DNA of 7,649 nt from Natronohydrobacter sp. (GTDB lineage: Bacteria; Pseudomonadota; Alphaproteobacteria; Rhodobacterales; Rhodobacteraceae), in NCBI GenBank assembly GCA_007118445.1, contig SKRP01000154.1, positions 1-7,649 of the forward strand, given 5' to 3'. This document shows, piece by piece, positions 5,511-7,649 of the stretch (position 1 is the first letter of the stretch; each line of letters starts with the position of its first letter). Under the pieces are notes generated by a model. That model saw only the letters and a program-made list of their open reading frames with translations. It ran no database searches and had not been told where the DNA came from. The translations under genes were made by a program, and so were the position numbers.

Positions 5511-6209
5511 CTACCCCCCGCTGATCTGCCCGATGCTCGCCTGCCAGTCGCGCGCGCCCTCGCGCACGGCCTGCAACACAGCTTGCCCGATAGCCTGCCC
5601 GACGCTCGTGTGCAGCCCGGCATAGTCATCTGCGCCCGCAGGGGCCGCAACCGCGATGCAATCGGTGCCGGTCCCGGTGGCCAGCCCGGACAGATCGGGC
5701 AGAACATGGCCCGCTTCCATGATCGCGGCCGTGCGCGCCTCTGTGGCGATGCTCAGCGCTTCCAGCAGGCCCGTTTGCGACAGGGGCGCGTCGATGCGCA
5801 GGCCGATATTGATCGTTCCCAGACGCCGCGTCTGCATTTCCTGCGTCAGATCGCGGTTCCAGTCGCGCCCGGAGCGGTCCACCCTGTGGCCCACGCGTTC
5901 GGCATTGGACAGCCCGACTGTGGCCAGCGCTGTCACCTCGACCCCCGCGACCACAGCGCGGCCCGGATGATGCGCGCGCAGATCGCGCGAGGTCAGCATG
6001 ACCACAGCATCCAGCGCGTCGCGCGCGGCCAGTTCGCCCTGCAGCCAGGCATTTACGTCCAGATCCTCGGGCAGATCGGCATTGCGCACCTGCCGCCAAA
6101 GCAGCCGATGCGCCTGCCGGTAGCCTGCGCCATGCGGGGCCCAACTGAGTACCTGCATCTCGCGGCCCAGATCGAATTCCAGCCATGGACTGTCCAGCGT
6201 AATGGTCAT
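5511..6209 (-). CDS. cbiZ: adenosylcobinamide amidohydrolase CbiZ
   Basis: A 232-residue cytoplasmic enzyme of the CbiZ family (PF01955). The family's hallmark stretch is seen at residues 175-189 (GLATGTGTDCIAVAA), preceded by the E-A-R-T-A-A-I-M-E segment and followed by AGLHTSVGQAIGQAV (197-211), which matches the usual AG-x-H-T-x-x-G-x-x-IG-x-A motif with His200. The mid-part TVGLSNAERVG also fits. CbiZ cleaves the amide bond joining the aminopropanol arm to the corrin ring of adenosylcobinamide, releasing adenosylcobyric acid that can re-enter cobalamin synthesis; in Rhodobacter sphaeroides it is known to support remodelling of foreign corrinoids. Position between the importer ATPase and exbB supports that role. 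The start (6209) overlaps the ATPase stop by four bases (ATGA); longer upstream forms overlap that gene out of frame and are rejected. Confidence 0.9.
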   Translation of the reverse strand: MTITLDSPWLEFDLGREMQVLSWAPHGAGYRQAHRLLWRQVRNADLPEDLDVNAWLQGELAARDALDAVVMLTSRDLRAHHPGRAVVAGVEVTALATVGLSNAERVGHRVDRSGRDWNRDLTQEMQTRRLGTINIGLRIDAPLSQTGLLEALSIATEARTAAIMEAGHVLPDLSGLATGTGTDCIAVAAPAGADDYAGLHTSVGQAIGQAVLQAVREGARDWQASIGQISGG

Positions 6210-6961
6210 ACCACCCCCACAGGTTGCAGGATCGGACCGTCCGGCCCGTCCGAGACATGCGCGCGAATCTGAAACACCCGTGCCAGCAGATCGGGCGTCA
6301 GCACCTGCGCAGGCGGGCCATCCGCTGCGACCCCGCCGCGCGACAATACCACGACGCGGGTGCAATAGCGCGCCGCAAGCCCCAGATCATGCAGCGAGGC
6401 CAGCACCATCCGCCCCGCCCGCGCCTCTGCGGCCAGCACTTCCATCAGCGTGATCTGATGCGCCGGGTCAAGCCCTGCAGCCGGTTCATCGACCATCAGA
6501 CAGGGTGTGTCCTGCGCCAGCGCCCGCGCGATCAGCACCCGCGCCTGTTCACCGCCCGAAAGCTGCGTGGCGACGCGGCTGCGGAAGGCCTCCAGCCCCA
6601 TACGCGCAATCGCGCTGTCAATCGCGTCCTGATCCTGCGCGCCGGGGGCCATGCCCGCGCCCAGATGCGGCAGGCGACCCAGGGCGATAAGTGTCTCAAC
6701 GCTGACGGGCCAGGCAATTTCGCGCGCCTGCGGCAGCCAGGCGACAGTTTTCGCGCGCTCTGCCAAGGGCAGGGCCGAGAGCGACGAGCGCCCCCGATGC
6801 GCCATCAACCCCAGTGCCGCGCGCATCAGCGTGGTCTTGCCAGCGCCATTCGGCCCCAGCAGGCCGACAAATTCGCCCGCGCCAAGATCAAGCGCGATAT
6901 CGCGCAGCACATCGCAAGGCCCGCGCGCAACGCTGAAATCTGAAACTGTCAGCCCGCTCAT
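6206..6961 (-). CDS. btuD: ABC transporter ATP-binding protein, corrinoid import (BtuD-like)
   Basis: A 251-residue ATPase with all the ABC motifs in order: Walker A GPNGAGKTT (36-44), Q-loop Gln78 (WLPQ), signature LSGGE (134-138), Walker B CLMVDE (154-159), D-loop GLD (163-165) and the switch His191 (SLHD). Size and the lack of extra domains match ATPases of the FecCD/BtuCD type II importer class that take up siderophores, haem or vitamin B12. The sequence alone does not separate these substrates; corrinoid is inferred from the adjacent cbiZ. It acts at the cytoplasmic face of the inner membrane as a dimer with the permease. Both its start (with the permease) and its stop (with cbiZ) lie in ATGA overlaps. 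Confidence 0.88.
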   Translation of the reverse strand: MSGLTVSDFSVARGPCDVLRDIALDLGAGEFVGLLGPNGAGKTTLMRAALGLMAHRGRSSLSALPLAERAKTVAWLPQAREIAWPVSVETLIALGRLPHLGAGMAPGAQDQDAIDSAIARMGLEAFRSRVATQLSGGEQARVLIARALAQDTPCLMVDEPAAGLDPAHQITLMEVLAAEARAGRMVLASLHDLGLAARYCTRVVVLSRGGVAADGPPAQVLTPDLLARVFQIRAHVSDGPDGPILQPVGVV

Positions 6962-7649
6962 AGCCCCTGCGCCCTGGTCTTGTAGATCAGATGCAGAAAC
7001 AGCGGTGCGCCGACGATGGCCGTCAGCACCCCCAGTTTCAGATCGCGCGTCGGCAGGATCACCCGCACGGCAATATCGGCCATCAGAACCAGCACCGCGC
7101 CCCCGAGTGCCGAGGCAGGCAGCAGGCGCGAGGGCTGCGCGCCGACCAGCGGGCGCAGGATATGCGGCACGACCAGCCCGACGAAGCCGATCGCCCCTGC
7201 GACTGCGGTCGCCGCCCCCACCATTGACGCGACGCCCAGCACCAGCGCCAGTCGCAACCGTCCCAGATGCACGCCCATGCTGGCCGCGGCATCCTCGCCC
7301 AGCGTCAGCGCATCGAATTTGCGGCCCTGCGCCAACAGCACCACCGCCCCGAGCGCGATAAAGGGCGCGGCCAGCCAGACATGGGTCATCGAGCGGTCTT
7401 GCAATGACCCCATCATCCAGAACACGATTTCCGAGGCCGCGAAGGGGTTGGGCGACAGGTTCAGCACCAGCGAGGTCAGCGCGCCCGCAAGCGCCGAAAC
7501 GGCAATCCCTGCAAGGATCAGCGTGATCGACCCGCCGCGCGGCCCGGCCAGCGCAAGGATCACCAGCACCGCCAGCACCGCGCCCAGCAGTGCCGCACCG
7601 GGCAGCGCCAGCATATGCGCCGCCGCGAACCCGGTTTGCAGGGCCAGCA
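6958..7649 (-). CDS. btuC: FecCD/BtuC-type ABC permease, corrinoid import (5' part outside the window)
   Basis: The frame is open to the right edge, giving the last 230 residues; an internal Met at 7614 is not the start because the coding character continues upstream (LALQTGFAAAHM). Typical FecCD features are present: several membrane segments, ILAGIAVSALAGALTSLVL, a MMGSL segment, GEDAAASMGVHLGRLRLAL (the cytoplasmic helix that couples to the ATPase), and the strongly conserved AGAIGFVGLVVPHILR followed by GAQPSRLLPASALGGAVLVLMAD. Full members have about 330-350 residues, so roughly 100 or more are missing. With BtuD it forms the inner-membrane importer. The stop overlaps the ATPase start by four bases. 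Confidence 0.9.
   Translation of the reverse strand, partial: LALQTGFAAAHMLALPGAALLGAVLAVLVILALAGPRGGSITLILAGIAVSALAGALTSLVLNLSPNPFAASEIVFWMMGSLQDRSMTHVWLAAPFIALGAVVLLAQGRKFDALTLGEDAAASMGVHLGRLRLALVLGVASMVGAATAVAGAIGFVGLVVPHILRPLVGAQPSRLLPASALGGAVLVLMADIAVRVILPTRDLKLGVLTAIVGAPLFLHLIYKTRAQGL

Noticed and set aside
5100..6272. Plus-strand ORF of 390 codons
   Set aside because: It lies antisense to exbB and cbiZ, both of which have conserved motifs. The translation is low-complexity Arg/Ala/Pro sequence without a start context.

Overview
The window is GC-rich DNA. Its gene content (a corrinoid uptake operon carrying cbiZ, a TauE/SafE permease, an IPNS-like dioxygenase) and base use suggest an alphaproteobacterium, most likely of the Rhodobacterales. 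That placement is inferred from gene content and composition; no marker gene is present.

Left part (1-1292, plus strand): the 3' end of an isopenicillin-N-synthase-like 2-oxoglutarate/Fe(II) dioxygenase overlaps a complete alpha/beta hydrolase. A short 73-codon ORF with a plausible ribosome binding site follows. It is unrecognised and may be a gene cut short by the mobile-element debris next to it.

Middle (about 1245-2320): there is no intact gene. The stretch is a graveyard of transposase fragments: a frameshifted IS3-family OrfB piece (minus strand, clear), a probable IS110-family C-terminus (minus strand, tentative) and an IS5-type transposase N-terminus (plus strand, fair).

Right part (2321-7649, all minus strand): a TauE/SafE (TSUP) permease lies downstream of an operon that enters from beyond the right edge. 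Read in its own direction, the operon is btuC-like FecCD permease (5' end outside), btuD-like ATPase, cbiZ (adenosylcobinamide amidohydrolase), exbB, exbD, a second exbD, tonB. Most junctions are 4-bp ATGA overlaps, so the genes are translationally coupled. The set makes sense as corrinoid uptake: an ABC importer for the inner membrane, an enzyme that salvages or remodels imported cobinamide or foreign corrinoids, and a dedicated ExbB/ExbD/TonB motor to energise an outer-membrane receptor. Receptor, binding protein and any cobalamin riboswitch would lie upstream, outside the window.

The most interesting point is the ExbD pair. One paralogue keeps the membrane aspartate that couples proton flow to the motor (Asp20). 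The other has asparagine at the same place (Asn23), inside a 30-base block otherwise identical between the two genes. A motor with a naturally asymmetric ExbD heterodimer is the testable idea. A cluster of GGACAG half-sites, including a perfect 7-8-7 palindrome, lies just upstream of the TSUP permease and looks like an operator.
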